DNA of 64,000 bases from Methanococcoides sp052057775 (lineage in GTDB: Archaea > Halobacteriota > Methanosarcinia > Methanosarcinales > Methanosarcinaceae), in assembly GCF_052057775.1 (NCBI RefSeq), contig NZ_CP195121.1:620001-684000 (forward strand), in the 5' to 3' direction. Positions 40,557-49,042 of this stretch are shown here, in pieces. Below the pieces are notes generated by a model. That model made no database searches. It was not told where the DNA came from and was given only the letters and a program-made list of their open reading frames with translations. Within the stretch, counting starts at the first letter, position 1. Every line of letters starts with the position of its first letter. A program made the translations under genes and the position numbers.

Positions 40557-41984
40557 ATGGCTGAATGGCTGAGCATATCTGATATTAAAAGGAAGATCTC
40601 TGAAAGTTCTGCAGAAGAGGTTACAGCTGCTTATCTTGAAACGATCGCAAAAAGCAGCATCAATGGTTACACATGTACCTATGACGGCGCACTTGAGATG
40701 GCAAAGGAGGCAGACAAGGGCAATGGCGAAGGTCTGCTTGCAGGAGTACCTATCGCTATCAAGGACAACATTTCCACAAAGGGACTTGCAACTACCTGCA
40801 GTTCAAAGATACTGGAAGGTTATATCCCACCCTATGATGCACATGTTATCGAGCGTCTGAAAGCAGAAGGAGCTGTTATACTCGGAAAGACCAACATGGA
40901 CGAGTTCGCAATGGGCACATCCACTGAATCAAGCTGCTATGGTGCCACTCTGAACCCATGGGACACAGATAGAGTGCCCGGAGGTTCATCTGGTGGCAGT
41001 GCCGCTGTTGTTGCAGCAGGCGAGGCCCCGGTATCACTTGGTTCTGACACCGGTGGTTCTGTTCGCTGTCCTGCCGCATTCTGCGGTGTTGTGGGACTCA
41101 AGCCAACATACGGAGCTGTTTCCCGTTATGGTCTTATTTCCTATGCTAACTCCCTTGAGCAGATCGGTCCCATGGCAACATGTGTCGAGGACATCGCCAC
41201 TGTTATGGATGTCATTGGCGGTCACGATCCCCGTGACAGCACTTCTATTGACAGGGAAGTGAACTATCGCGATGCACTTGTTGATGATGTAAAAGGTCTC
41301 AAGATCGGTGTTCCTGAAGAGTACTTCGGTGAAGGTGTTGATGCAGGCGTCGAGAAGGCTGTCTGGGATGCGATCAGCAAGTACGAGGAAATGGGTGCAA
41401 CATGGGAGAAGGTCTCCATGCCACATACAAAATACGCTCTTGCAGCTTACTATACCATTGCCATGAGCGAGGCATCATCCAACCTTGCAAGGTTCGACGG
41501 TACCCGCTATGGTCCAAGGCACGACGGTGAGAACTGGCATGTTATGGCATCCAGGACACGTGCCGAATGTTTCGGTAAGGAAGTACAGCGCAGGGTGCTT
41601 CTTGGAACATACGCCCTCTCTGCCGGATATCAGGACAAGTACTATCTCAAGGCACTGAAGGTGCGCACCCTTGTCAAGCAGGACTTCGAGAAAGCACTGT
41701 CAAGTGTGGATGTCCTGATGGGACCAACAATGCCAATGCCTGCATTTAAGATCGGTGAGAAGGTGGAGGACCCACTGTCCCTGTACCTTAGCGATGTGAA
41801 CACTGTTCCGATGAACCTCTCCGGAGTTCCATGCATATCAGTGCCATGCGGACTTTCCGACGGACTCCCTGTTGGGTTGCAGATCATAGGAAAACAGTAC
41901 GATGAAGCGACCATCATGCGTGCGGCATATGCGTTCGAACAAAATACCGATCATAATAAAGCACGTCCTGCAGAGGTGATCTAA
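40557..41984 (+). CDS. gatA: Asp/Glu-tRNA amidotransferase subunit A (glutaminase/amidase)
   Basis: 475 residues. Amidase-signature enzyme releasing ammonia from glutamine for transfer in GatB. The Ser-cisSer-Lys triad is present: Lys in AIKDNISTKG, the cis-Ser in GGSSGGSAA, and the nucleophile in GSDTGGSVRCPA. Length is normal. Nine bases after gatC, ends immediately before the gatB ATG. Confidence 0.96.
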   Translation: MAEWLSISDIKRKISESSAEEVTAAYLETIAKSSINGYTCTYDGALEMAKEADKGNGEGLLAGVPIAIKDNISTKGLATTCSSKILEGYIPPYDAHVIERLKAEGAVILGKTNMDEFAMGTSTESSCYGATLNPWDTDRVPGGSSGGSAAVVAAGEAPVSLGSDTGGSVRCPAAFCGVVGLKPTYGAVSRYGLISYANSLEQIGPMATCVEDIATVMDVIGGHDPRDSTSIDREVNYRDALVDDVKGLKIGVPEEYFGEGVDAGVEKAVWDAISKYEEMGATWEKVSMPHTKYALAAYYTIAMSEASSNLARFDGTRYGPRHDGENWHVMASRTRAECFGKEVQRRVLLGTYALSAGYQDKYYLKALKVRTLVKQDFEKALSSVDVLMGPTMPMPAFKIGEKVEDPLSLYLSDVNTVPMNLSGVPCISVPCGLSDGLPVGLQIIGKQYDEATIMRAAYAFEQNTDHNKARPAEVI

Positions 41985-43406
41985 ATGGTATACGAGAATC
42001 CTGATGGTGTAATGATCGGACTTGAGGTCCACGTCCAGCTGAACAAGCTCAACACCAAGATGTTCTGCGGCTGTTCTACAAAATACCACGATGCAGAACC
42101 AAACACACACGTATGTCCTGTCTGTCTTGGTCTTCCGGGCGCATTGCCTGTGATCAACAAGAAGTCAGTGGAAGCTGCCATGAAGATCGGACTGGCACTC
42201 AACTGTGAGATCGTGGAGCAGACACAGTTCCACAGGAAGAACTATTACTATCCTGACCTTCCAAAAGGTTTCCAGACCACCCAGTATGATTTCCCTATCG
42301 TAGGCAACGGTAAGATCGTCATTGAGGGCGAGGACGGGGAGCATGTGGTAAGGATCACCCGTGCACACATGGAAGAGGACCCCGGTCGTCTGATGCACAT
42401 GGGAACCATTGAGAAGTCCAAGGGAACACTTATCGATTACAACCGTTCCGGAATGTCCCTTATCGAGATAGTTTCCGAACCTGACATGAGGAGTCCTAAA
42501 GAGGCCCGCAGGTACCTTGACAAGCTGAGGAACATCCTTGAGTACCTGGATGTTTTCGACGGCAGTCTTGAAGGTTCCATGAGGGTCGACTCCAACATCT
42601 CCGTCATGGGCGGCCAGAGGGTCGAGGTCAAGAACATCTCCTCTCACAAGGGTGCAGAACGTGCCATCCTCTATGAGATCATGCGCCAGAAGAACCTTCT
42701 GAGAAGGGGTGGAAAGGTCGTAATGGAGACCCGTCACTTCGATGAGGCAAGGGGTGTCACCATCTCCATGCGTACAAAGGAAGAGGAGCATGACTACCGC
42801 TACTTCCCTGAACCTGACCTTGTACCGATGAGGGTGTCCGACTGGGGACCTGCTATCAAGGAAACCCTTCCTGAGCTTCCGGATGCAAAACGTGACCGTT
42901 TCATTGAGCAGTATGATATCATTGAGATGCATGCAAAGGCACTTACCTCTGATATCCGTGTGGCAGACTTCTTTGAGATAGTCGCTTCAAAGGTCGACCC
43001 CCGTGCAGCAGGTACCTGGGTTGCAGATGTGCTCAGGGGCGAGCTTAATTACAGGGACCTTGCTATCACTTCCTTCACAACTGATGACATCATTGATATC
43101 ATCAACCTTGTGCTTGAGGAGAAGATCACCGAGAAGAGCGCGGTGGATGTTATCAGGATTATCCTCGATGAAGGCGGAAATCCAATGGACATTGTAAAGG
43201 AGAAAGGCCTCCTGAAGGTCGAGGGTGATATCGTGACACAGGCGGTCTCAGAAACAATTGCAGAAAATGACGAGGCTATTCAGGACTACCTTGGAGGAAC
43301 TGAGAAATCCCTCAACTTCCTTGTAGGACAGGTCATGAAGAAGACAAAGGGCCGTGCGGATGCACGTCAGGCCCGTGAGCTGCTCATCGCCGCTCTTAAG
43401 GAATAA
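41985..43406 (+). CDS. gatB: Asp/Glu-tRNA amidotransferase subunit B (kinase/transferase)
   Basis: 473 residues. Phosphorylates the tRNA-bound Asp/Glu and transfers ammonia to it. Motifs: IGLEVHVQLN at the N-terminus, the zinc-site cysteines in MFCGCS and CPVCLGLPG, RKNYYYPDLPKGFQ, MSLIEIVSEPDM, SMRVDSNISV and a C-terminal YqeY-like tail NFLVGQVMKKTKGRAD. ATG follows the gatA stop directly. A weak hairpin (ATAAG/CTTAT, 43403-43420) and T-rich tract end the operon. Confidence 0.97.
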   Translation: MVYENPDGVMIGLEVHVQLNKLNTKMFCGCSTKYHDAEPNTHVCPVCLGLPGALPVINKKSVEAAMKIGLALNCEIVEQTQFHRKNYYYPDLPKGFQTTQYDFPIVGNGKIVIEGEDGEHVVRITRAHMEEDPGRLMHMGTIEKSKGTLIDYNRSGMSLIEIVSEPDMRSPKEARRYLDKLRNILEYLDVFDGSLEGSMRVDSNISVMGGQRVEVKNISSHKGAERAILYEIMRQKNLLRRGGKVVMETRHFDEARGVTISMRTKEEEHDYRYFPEPDLVPMRVSDWGPAIKETLPELPDAKRDRFIEQYDIIEMHAKALTSDIRVADFFEIVASKVDPRAAGTWVADVLRGELNYRDLAITSFTTDDIIDIINLVLEEKITEKSAVDVIRIILDEGGNPMDIVKEKGLLKVEGDIVTQAVSETIAENDEAIQDYLGGTEKSLNFLVGQVMKKTKGRADARQARELLIAALKE

Positions 43407-43429
43407 GGCTCCGGTCTTATCCTTTTTAC
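43403..43429 (+). terminator. Weak terminator of the gatCAB operon
   Basis: ATAAG (43403-43407) pairs with CTTAT (43416-43420) over the stop codon, followed by CCTTTTTACTTTTC. Confidence 0.45.
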
Positions 43430-43544
43430 TTTTCTTTCCTTTTCTTTGTATTTCTTTTGCAGACTTCTGCATTCTTTTTTGTGACCAGGTTATGTATCAA
43501 AATCAATTAATAGTTTTAAAACAAATTCTCTATTACCGTATCAT

Positions 43545-43726
43545 AACTGGTACGGTGTGGCAGTGAATCAGAAGGCAAAATGCCATTGGGAGTAAGATCC
43601 CATGACCATACAAGGTTAAACTGGCATTTGTAAATCCTTTAGGTCGACCTTGGATGGGGAGAACATCGGGGGTAGGGTCGCCCGGAGAGGTCGATGAGAC
43701 GGCCCCTGATCACTGCCATTAACTTC
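43545..43726 (+). ncRNA. Candidate structured RNA of unknown class (approximate ends)
   Basis: GGCAGTG-a-ATCAG (43559-43571) pairs with CTGAT-CACTGCC (43706-43717): 12 pairs with one bulged A, closing about 160 bases. Inside, AAATGCCA (43578-43585) pairs with TGGCATTT (43622-43629) and encloses two short hairpins, TGGGA/TCCCA (43587-43602) and TGACC/GGTTA (43603-43618), a three-way junction. A second domain is closed by TCGACCT (43644-43650) with AGGTCGA (43688-43694), containing GATG/CATC (43653-43667) and GGG/CCC. A TATA-like TAGTTTTAAAAC at 43511-43522 predicts a start near 43545. A further hairpin ACCGTA/TACGGT (43535-43556) overlaps that point. It does not resemble RNase P, SRP, tRNA or riboswitch consensus I know. 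Strand is inferred from the TATA. Confidence 0.55.
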
Positions 43727-43802
43727 CTTTTCTGCTAGTGCTGTCAGTTTACCAGTGGATACGTTCCCTTTTCTTTCCGTTTTCTCTTTCATCCTTACTT
43801 GT

Positions 43803-43822
43803 GAGCTCTGGCTCCATTTTTT
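43803..43822 (+). terminator. Possible short terminator downstream of the structured RNA
   Basis: GAGC (43803-43806) and GCTC (43811-43814) with loop TCTG, then CATTTTTT. The stem is only four pairs, so this is weak evidence; it may end a longer transcript from the RNA promoter. Confidence 0.25.
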
Positions 43823-44052
43823 AACGGCAATTTTCGCTTTGCTTTTATCAAGTCTTGTCATCATTCTTAAAATGAGTCTCTTGTTGCTGTTATACTTTAT
43901 ATTTTCTTTTTATGAGCTCATTTGCTTTTTTTGGGAAGTCATATCCTATCCCAAAACAGTTATATGTTTTGAAATGCATGTAGCCAGCCTGTATTACTGA
44001 TGACTATCAGTTTCAAATAACATATCATTATACTATTAATCAAGGTGAGAAC

Positions 44053-44202
44053 ATGGCAAGATTTCCAGAAGCAGAGGACAGGATCCTTAACAAAAAGATC
44101 TGTATGAAGTGCAATGCACGTAATGCTGTCAGGGCAACACAGTGCAGAAAATGTGGTTACACAAACCTGCGTGTAAAATCCAAGGAAGCAAGAAAGAGCT
44201 GA
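44053..44202 (+). CDS. rpl40e: 50S ribosomal protein L40e
   Basis: 49 residues: MARFPEAEDRILNKKIC then MKCNARNAVRATQCRKCGY and a basic end VKSKEARKS. This is the archaeal L40e zinc-ribbon protein with CxxC-x(10)-CxxC, at its normal length and without the ubiquitin fusion of eukaryotes. AAGGTGAGAAC precedes the ATG. It ends eight bases before the GGGPS gene, so the two share a transcript. Confidence 0.95.
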   Translation: MARFPEAEDRILNKKICMKCNARNAVRATQCRKCGYTNLRVKSKEARKS

Positions 44203-44210
44203 TCGTGCAA

Positions 44211-44954
44211 ATGAAAGTGGAAGAGTACCTCAACGAGATCGCAGAACGCGAAGGTACAGTTCACTTAACTCTTATCGATCCGGCATCACAGGCCCCCGAG
44301 GTCGCTGCAGATATTGCAAAGGCTGCAGTAGAAGGGGGTACCGATGCTATCATGATCGGTGGTTCCACTGGAGCCGGAGGTCTGGCATTGGACCAGACCA
44401 TTTTAAAGATAAAGGAACAGACAGATGTTCCTACTATTCTTTTCCCGGGGAATGCCGGCGGCTTAAGCGTTCACGCCGATGCCGTCCTTTTCATGAGCCT
44501 CCTGAATTCCCGTGACATCAACTATGTCACGACAAATCAGGCAATGGGGGCTCCACTTGTTTACAAGTACGGGATAGAGCCTATTTCCATGGCTTATATA
44601 ATAACCGAGCCCGGGGGAACTGTTGGCTGGGTGGGCGATGCAAAGCTTATCCCCCGCAACAAACCGGAGCTTGCAGTAGCTTATTCCCTTGCGGGAAAGT
44701 ACATGGGGATGCATTATACCTATCTTGAGGCAGGTTCAGGCGCAGACCAGCCGGTGACTCCCGCTACCATCGGTGCGGTAAAACACGTTCTCGGAGATAA
44801 CAAGCTGATCGTAGGTGGCGGTATCCGCGATGGTAAGACTGCAAAGATCTGTGCAGATGCCGGTGCTGATATGATCGTTACCGGTACGATCGTCGAAGAG
44901 ACCGCGGACGTCAGGGCTAAGATAGAAGAACTTGTGTCAGCTATCAAAAAATGA
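44211..44954 (+). CDS. Geranylgeranylglyceryl phosphate synthase
   Basis: 247 residues. Joins geranylgeranyl diphosphate to sn-glycerol-1-phosphate, the first committed step of archaeal ether lipids. TIM-barrel motifs: HLTLIDPASQAPEVA at the N-terminus, AIMIGGSTGAGG, ILFPGNAGGLS, the substrate helix region KYMGMHYTYLEAGSGA, and the phosphate sites LIVGGGIRDG and ADMIVTGTIVEE. ATG at 44211, immediately after L40e; the frame upstream runs inside the L40e gene. The next pathway enzyme, DGGGPS, is at 21879-22724. Confidence 0.95.
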   Translation: MKVEEYLNEIAEREGTVHLTLIDPASQAPEVAADIAKAAVEGGTDAIMIGGSTGAGGLALDQTILKIKEQTDVPTILFPGNAGGLSVHADAVLFMSLLNSRDINYVTTNQAMGAPLVYKYGIEPISMAYIITEPGGTVGWVGDAKLIPRNKPELAVAYSLAGKYMGMHYTYLEAGSGADQPVTPATIGAVKHVLGDNKLIVGGGIRDGKTAKICADAGADMIVTGTIVEETADVRAKIEELVSAIKK

Positions 44955-44981
44955 TAAATGGATGCTGTTGGAGGCTTAATT

Positions 44982-46697
44982 ATGCTCAGAGTTTCCGATA
45001 TTGTAAAAGATTATGAGACCGCTTCAGGAGATCTGCGCGTTCTCGATGGTGTCAGTTTCGAAGTAGCTAATGGCGAGATCCTTGGTATCACGGGTAAGAG
45101 CGGCAGTGGAAAAACAACCCTTCTAAAGATATTAAGAGGCATTGAACCTTTCAATTCCGGAAGTATAGAGCTGGATGACTCAGTTATAACAAATGATTCT
45201 GCTGATGGTCCAAAGCTCCTTGGAAGAGGTACTGCCATTCATTTCCAGCGCAATTTTGGTCTATGGAACGGCCCTGCAATAGAGAACCTGATCCGAAGGC
45301 TGAATAGTCATTATGTTGGATACGAAGACCTTCCTGAGCCGGACGCTCCTCTTTATGATGAACTGTATGAGCGGTCCATGGCATACCTGCGACTTGTGGG
45401 ACTTGAGAAGAAAGCGCTCCATTCATCCAACCTTCTTAGCGGTGGTGAGAAACAGCGCCTGATCGTTGCCCGCCAGCTGGCTGCCCAGCCTCGTCTTTTA
45501 CTACTTGACGAACCTGTGACCATGACAGGTCCTGATACCAAGCAGGAGGTCATGGATGTCATCCTTCAGCTTAAGGACAGACTAAACATCCCTATCATCG
45601 TGGTATCCCACCTTCCGGAGGTCCACACATACCTCGCAGACCGTGTCATCTATCTCGAGGATGGCAAGGTCGTTGAAGACGGTAAACCTGAAGTCGTTCT
45701 GAAGAACTTCCTTAAGGACCTTAAACCAAAGGAAGAGCTATCTGAACTAAACGAAAAGGTTCCCTGCATCAGGGCAAGCAACATCTCAAAGAGGCTCGCA
45801 CTTATTCGTGTAGGTGAGGTTCTCAACATCAAGAATCAGTCCCTGGAGATCAACAGAGGTGAGATTGTAAGTTTCATTGGTTCATCAGGCGCAGGCAAGA
45901 CCACATTCCTGAAGATCATGGAGGGGCTGAAAGAGCCAAAGGAGGGCGAGGTTGCCTACTATCATGACGGTGAATGGGTGGATATGTCCAGCTTTACCAG
46001 ACAGCGCCTGGACCTCTGGAGAAAGATAAGCATAATGCATCAGGAATTCTCACTTTCACCTCACTCGACCATACGCCAGCAGATAGGCTTCAGGCTGAGC
46101 ATGAAAATGCACGGTGCACTTGAGCATGCGAGACAGAAGGCAGAGCAGTTGCACATTTCCGATGAGATGCTGGATATCATTTACAAGCTCCCGGACATGG
46201 GCGAGGACGAAAGGACAAAGGCACTCAACCAGATGCGTCTTTCAATGGATATATTTCCTCAGTTGTTCCCAGGCGTGCTGAGCACCGATGTGGACAAGTA
46301 TGCAGTTCCTATCTTTGAGGCACTTGACCTTCCACTGGATGTCCTTGACAAGACCACCTACCAGATAAGCGGCGGTGAGCATGTCAGGGCCTATATAGCA
46401 CTGGCACTTGCAACGTCTCCTGAGATCCTCATGCTGGATGAGCCATTCGGTGACCTTGATCCTGTAACATTAAGGGATGTTACCAATTCCCTGAAGAGGA
46501 TCAATGCAACCTTTGGTACGACCATCGTGCTTGTGAGCCATCATATGGACTTTGTCAAGGAAGTTGCACACAGGGCAGTTCTTTTCGAGAATGGGTCTAT
46601 TATCATGGATGGGGATGCCCGGGATGTATGCCAGAAGTTCATTGAAATGAGTGGTGCAAGATATCTTGAGCATTCTATCGAAGAGCTTGCAAGTTAA
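44982..46697 (+). CDS. atwA: Methyl-coenzyme M reductase activation ATPase, component A2
   Basis: 571 residues with two ABC-type ATPase domains and no membrane segment. First: TGKSGSGKTTLLK, LLSGGEKQRLIVARQL, LLLLDEPVTMTGPD. Second: IGSSGAGKTTFLK, QISGGEHVRAYIALAL, EILMLDEPFGDLDP. AtwA is the ATP carrier that drives reductive activation of Ni(II)-MCR to Ni(I), the essential state for methane release. GGAGG precedes ATG 44982; an earlier ATG at 44958 is less likely. It follows GGGPS by 27 bases. Confidence 0.93.
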   Translation: MLRVSDIVKDYETASGDLRVLDGVSFEVANGEILGITGKSGSGKTTLLKILRGIEPFNSGSIELDDSVITNDSADGPKLLGRGTAIHFQRNFGLWNGPAIENLIRRLNSHYVGYEDLPEPDAPLYDELYERSMAYLRLVGLEKKALHSSNLLSGGEKQRLIVARQLAAQPRLLLLDEPVTMTGPDTKQEVMDVILQLKDRLNIPIIVVSHLPEVHTYLADRVIYLEDGKVVEDGKPEVVLKNFLKDLKPKEELSELNEKVPCIRASNISKRLALIRVGEVLNIKNQSLEINRGEIVSFIGSSGAGKTTFLKIMEGLKEPKEGEVAYYHDGEWVDMSSFTRQRLDLWRKISIMHQEFSLSPHSTIRQQIGFRLSMKMHGALEHARQKAEQLHISDEMLDIIYKLPDMGEDERTKALNQMRLSMDIFPQLFPGVLSTDVDKYAVPIFEALDLPLDVLDKTTYQISGGEHVRAYIALALATSPEILMLDEPFGDLDPVTLRDVTNSLKRINATFGTTIVLVSHHMDFVKEVAHRAVLFENGSIIMDGDARDVCQKFIEMSGARYLEHSIEELAS

Positions 46698-46813
46698 GTC
46701 CGATTGTGTCGGAGAGGTTCGTGAGAGCCGTTCCGCTATTCTTTTTTAGTTCCATTTCTCACAAACTATATATCCTAAAAAAGTTAACTTCTATTACGGG
46801 AGGTTTAATTTTG

Positions 46814-47149
46814 ATGATAGACACTATGAAGAAGTTAGGACTTTTTGGCCTTGGTCTGTATGCGATCACCGAAGAGAAGATTGATGAGTACGTAAAAGAG
46901 CTTGTTGAAAAAGGTGATTTCAACAAGGAAGAAGGCAAGAAGTTCGTAGAGGACCTGCTCGAGAGGCAGAGGCAGCAGCAGGAAGATCTGGAAGACAGGA
47001 TCTCTGCAAAGGTCCAGGAAGTCTTTGGAAAATCAGATCTTGCTTCTAAGGAAGAAATTGAAGCCCTCCACAAAAAGATCGAAGATCTCGAAGAGCTGTT
47101 AAAAGAAAAGACTAAAGAAGAAACAGCATCAGAAAAAGCAGAAGAATGA
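46814..47149 (+). CDS. Phasin-like coiled-coil protein
   Basis: 111 residues. A hydrophobic start TMKKLGLFGLGLYAITEEKI, then EYVKELVEKGDFNKEEGKKFVEDLL, and a long coiled coil KIEDLEELLKEKTKEE. This matches the PhaI/phasin-like family (polyhydroxyalkanoate granule-associated type), which in archaea is of unknown use since PHA genes are absent from such methanogens. Start ATG 46814 follows GGGAGG. The hairpin AATGATC-TTTT-GATCATT (47145-47162) over the stop codon terminates it. Confidence 0.75.
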   Translation: MIDTMKKLGLFGLGLYAITEEKIDEYVKELVEKGDFNKEEGKKFVEDLLERQRQQQEDLEDRISAKVQEVFGKSDLASKEEIEALHKKIEDLEELLKEKTKEETASEKAEE

Positions 47150-47162
47150 TCTTTTGATCATT
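47145..47162 (+). terminator. Hairpin terminator overlapping the phasin-like stop codon
   Basis: AATGATC (47145-47151) and GATCATT (47156-47162) form a perfect 7-bp stem with loop TTTT, starting within the last codons. Confidence 0.5.
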
Positions 47163-47249
47163 TCCTCCATTTATTTTTCTAAGACTTTAGTAGTCTCTTA
47201 GTGGTAGCTCAGGTTACTACATGGCGTTTAATGGCAGGCAGTATATCGG

Positions 47250-48929
47250 ATGGCTTCCAATATAGTACGCAGGTATTCCATAGTGAAACGCTATGGAGTG
47301 ATCATTGACACACTCGTCAAGTACGGCTTTGGATACTTTGTGGACCAGATGGGTATAAGGTCCCTTGGTTCTCTCAGGTCCCGGTTCAAGGATCGTTTAG
47401 GCAGAGAGCATGAGCCCAGAACAGGTCCTGCCAGGGCACGTATGGTACTTGAAGAGCTTGGACCCACCTATGTAAAGTTCGGTCAGCTCATGAGCATGCG
47501 TCAGGACCTTATTCCCCGGGAATATGCAGAAGAGTTTGCCAAACTTCAGACCGATGTTCCCCCCTTCGAGTATTCGGAAGTTGAAAGGATAATTGAAGAG
47601 GAGTTAGGGGATACGATAGAGAACCTGTTCCTGACCTTTGATAAAGAACCGATCGCTGCAGCATCAATTGGTCAGGTACATCGCGCAATGCTTCGTGGAG
47701 GGGAGGATGTCGTCGTAAAGGTCCAGAGGCCGGGTATCAAGAAGGTCATTGATTCAGATCTCGATATTCTCTATAGTATAGCCGGTTTTGCAGAAGAGCA
47801 TGTGGAGGAAGCGAAGCTCTACAGTCCCGTGGAGGTTGTGGATGAGCTTCAGAAGTCCATATATGCGGAGATGGATTTTACTCAGGAAGCCCGTAACATC
47901 GAGCGTTTCCAGAAAAATTTCAAGGATGACCCTATCATTGTGATCCCTGGTGTTTTCTGGGAATACAGCAGTCGGAAAGTACTGACCCTTGACTATATAG
48001 ACGGCATCAAAAGTGACAATTTCAGGAAGATCGATGAGCTTGGGCTGGACAGGAACAAGCTGGCTGGATATGGTACAGAAGCGTTCATGAAGCAGATCTT
48101 CGAGGATGGTTTCTTTCATGCAGATATGCATGCCGGAAATGTCATGATACTCGAGGATGGTCGTATAGCCCTCCTTGATTTCGGAATGGTCGGGAGCATA
48201 TCTCATGAGGTAAGGAACCTGCTGATCGATGCTCTGATCGCCATCACAAGAGGTGATGTTAACCAGTATCTAGAGGTATTGAAGGACTTTGGGATGGTGC
48301 CGACAGATATTGATGTACATGCATTTAAGATCGATTACGAACACGTTCTGAACAAATATTATGGCAGGTCATTAGCACAACTGGATACCCCGATAATGAT
48401 CGCAGAAATGATGACCTTGTTGAGAAAGTTCAAGATCCGGATACCTCCAAACATCGCCCTTCTCTTCAAAGGAGTGATGACTGTGAGCGGTTTTGCTCTA
48501 CAGATGGTTCCGGATTTCAATGTGACCATTATTGCTGAGCCTTATGCCCGCAACATCATGCGCAGCCGGTTCAAACCTCGTAATATTGCTGCCACTCTCT
48601 ACACTGACATGTGGTATACGGCTCGTATGCTGCACAAGGCCCCATTGCAGCTCTCCCATATACTTTCAGTTGCTGAGAAAGGGTACCTTAACTTAAGGTT
48701 CGAACATAAAGGAATGGACCGTATCGTTGCTGAGCTCAATGCAGCCAGCAACCGTTTATCATTCAGTCTGATAATCTCTTCCATTATTCTGGGTTCTTCC
48801 CTTATCATCCAGACAGGGATGCAGCCCCATATCGGGGGGGTTCCTCTCTTTGGGGTCGCTGGTTTTGTTATAGCTGCATTTATGGGCTTTTGGCTCATGG
48901 TTTATATACTAAAAACAGGAAAGATATAA
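47250..48929 (+). CDS. UbiB/ABC1-family atypical protein kinase
   Basis: 559 residues. The family-specific KxGQ loop reads PTYVKFGQLMSMRQDL, the A-rich nucleotide loop AAASIGQVHRA replaces the usual Gly-rich loop, VVVKVQRPGI carries the kinase Lys, ADMHAGNVM is the catalytic loop and LLDFGMVG the metal motif. Two C-terminal membrane helices (SLIISSIILGSSLI and GVAGFVIAAFMGFWLMVYI) anchor it. UbiB proteins support isoprenoid quinone or lipid synthesis; in a methanogen the partner may be methanophenazine or another polyprenyl lipid (inference). Stands alone. Confidence 0.93.
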   Translation: MASNIVRRYSIVKRYGVIIDTLVKYGFGYFVDQMGIRSLGSLRSRFKDRLGREHEPRTGPARARMVLEELGPTYVKFGQLMSMRQDLIPREYAEEFAKLQTDVPPFEYSEVERIIEEELGDTIENLFLTFDKEPIAAASIGQVHRAMLRGGEDVVVKVQRPGIKKVIDSDLDILYSIAGFAEEHVEEAKLYSPVEVVDELQKSIYAEMDFTQEARNIERFQKNFKDDPIIVIPGVFWEYSSRKVLTLDYIDGIKSDNFRKIDELGLDRNKLAGYGTEAFMKQIFEDGFFHADMHAGNVMILEDGRIALLDFGMVGSISHEVRNLLIDALIAITRGDVNQYLEVLKDFGMVPTDIDVHAFKIDYEHVLNKYYGRSLAQLDTPIMIAEMMTLLRKFKIRIPPNIALLFKGVMTVSGFALQMVPDFNVTIIAEPYARNIMRSRFKPRNIAATLYTDMWYTARMLHKAPLQLSHILSVAEKGYLNLRFEHKGMDRIVAELNAASNRLSFSLIISSIILGSSLIIQTGMQPHIGGVPLFGVAGFVIAAFMGFWLMVYILKTGKI

Positions 48930-49042
48930 CCGGCAATAGCAAATTATAAATTTGTACCCGGTATACATACGTTGCTTATTCTTAAATAGGCAGTATTAAC
49001 GAGTTAATCTATTTATCTTATTATTGTATCAGGTGCTGACAG

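Larger units (their letters stand above)
43407..44052. other. 646-base intergenic region containing a candidate structured RNA
   Basis: Between gatB and the L40e gene. The interval 43535-43726 is highly structured (see the ncRNA entry). The rest is AT-rich. Two open frames, one on each strand (43755-44000 + and 43616-43864 -), lack recognisable domains; the minus one runs across the folded sequence and is unlikely to be real. TATA-like TAGTTTTAAAAC lies at 43511-43522. Confidence 0.6.

Noticed and set aside
43555..43726. 5' end of a group II intron
   Set aside because: A GTGTG start exists, but no domain V-like hairpin and no reverse transcriptase follow within the next 400 bases; kept only as an alternative in the finding.
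43616..43864. 82-codon minus-strand ORF across the folded region, and the + strand frame 43755-44000
   Set aside because: No domain, unusual composition, no good ribosome site; the minus frame covers the complementary stems, so the reading frame is better explained by the structured RNA.
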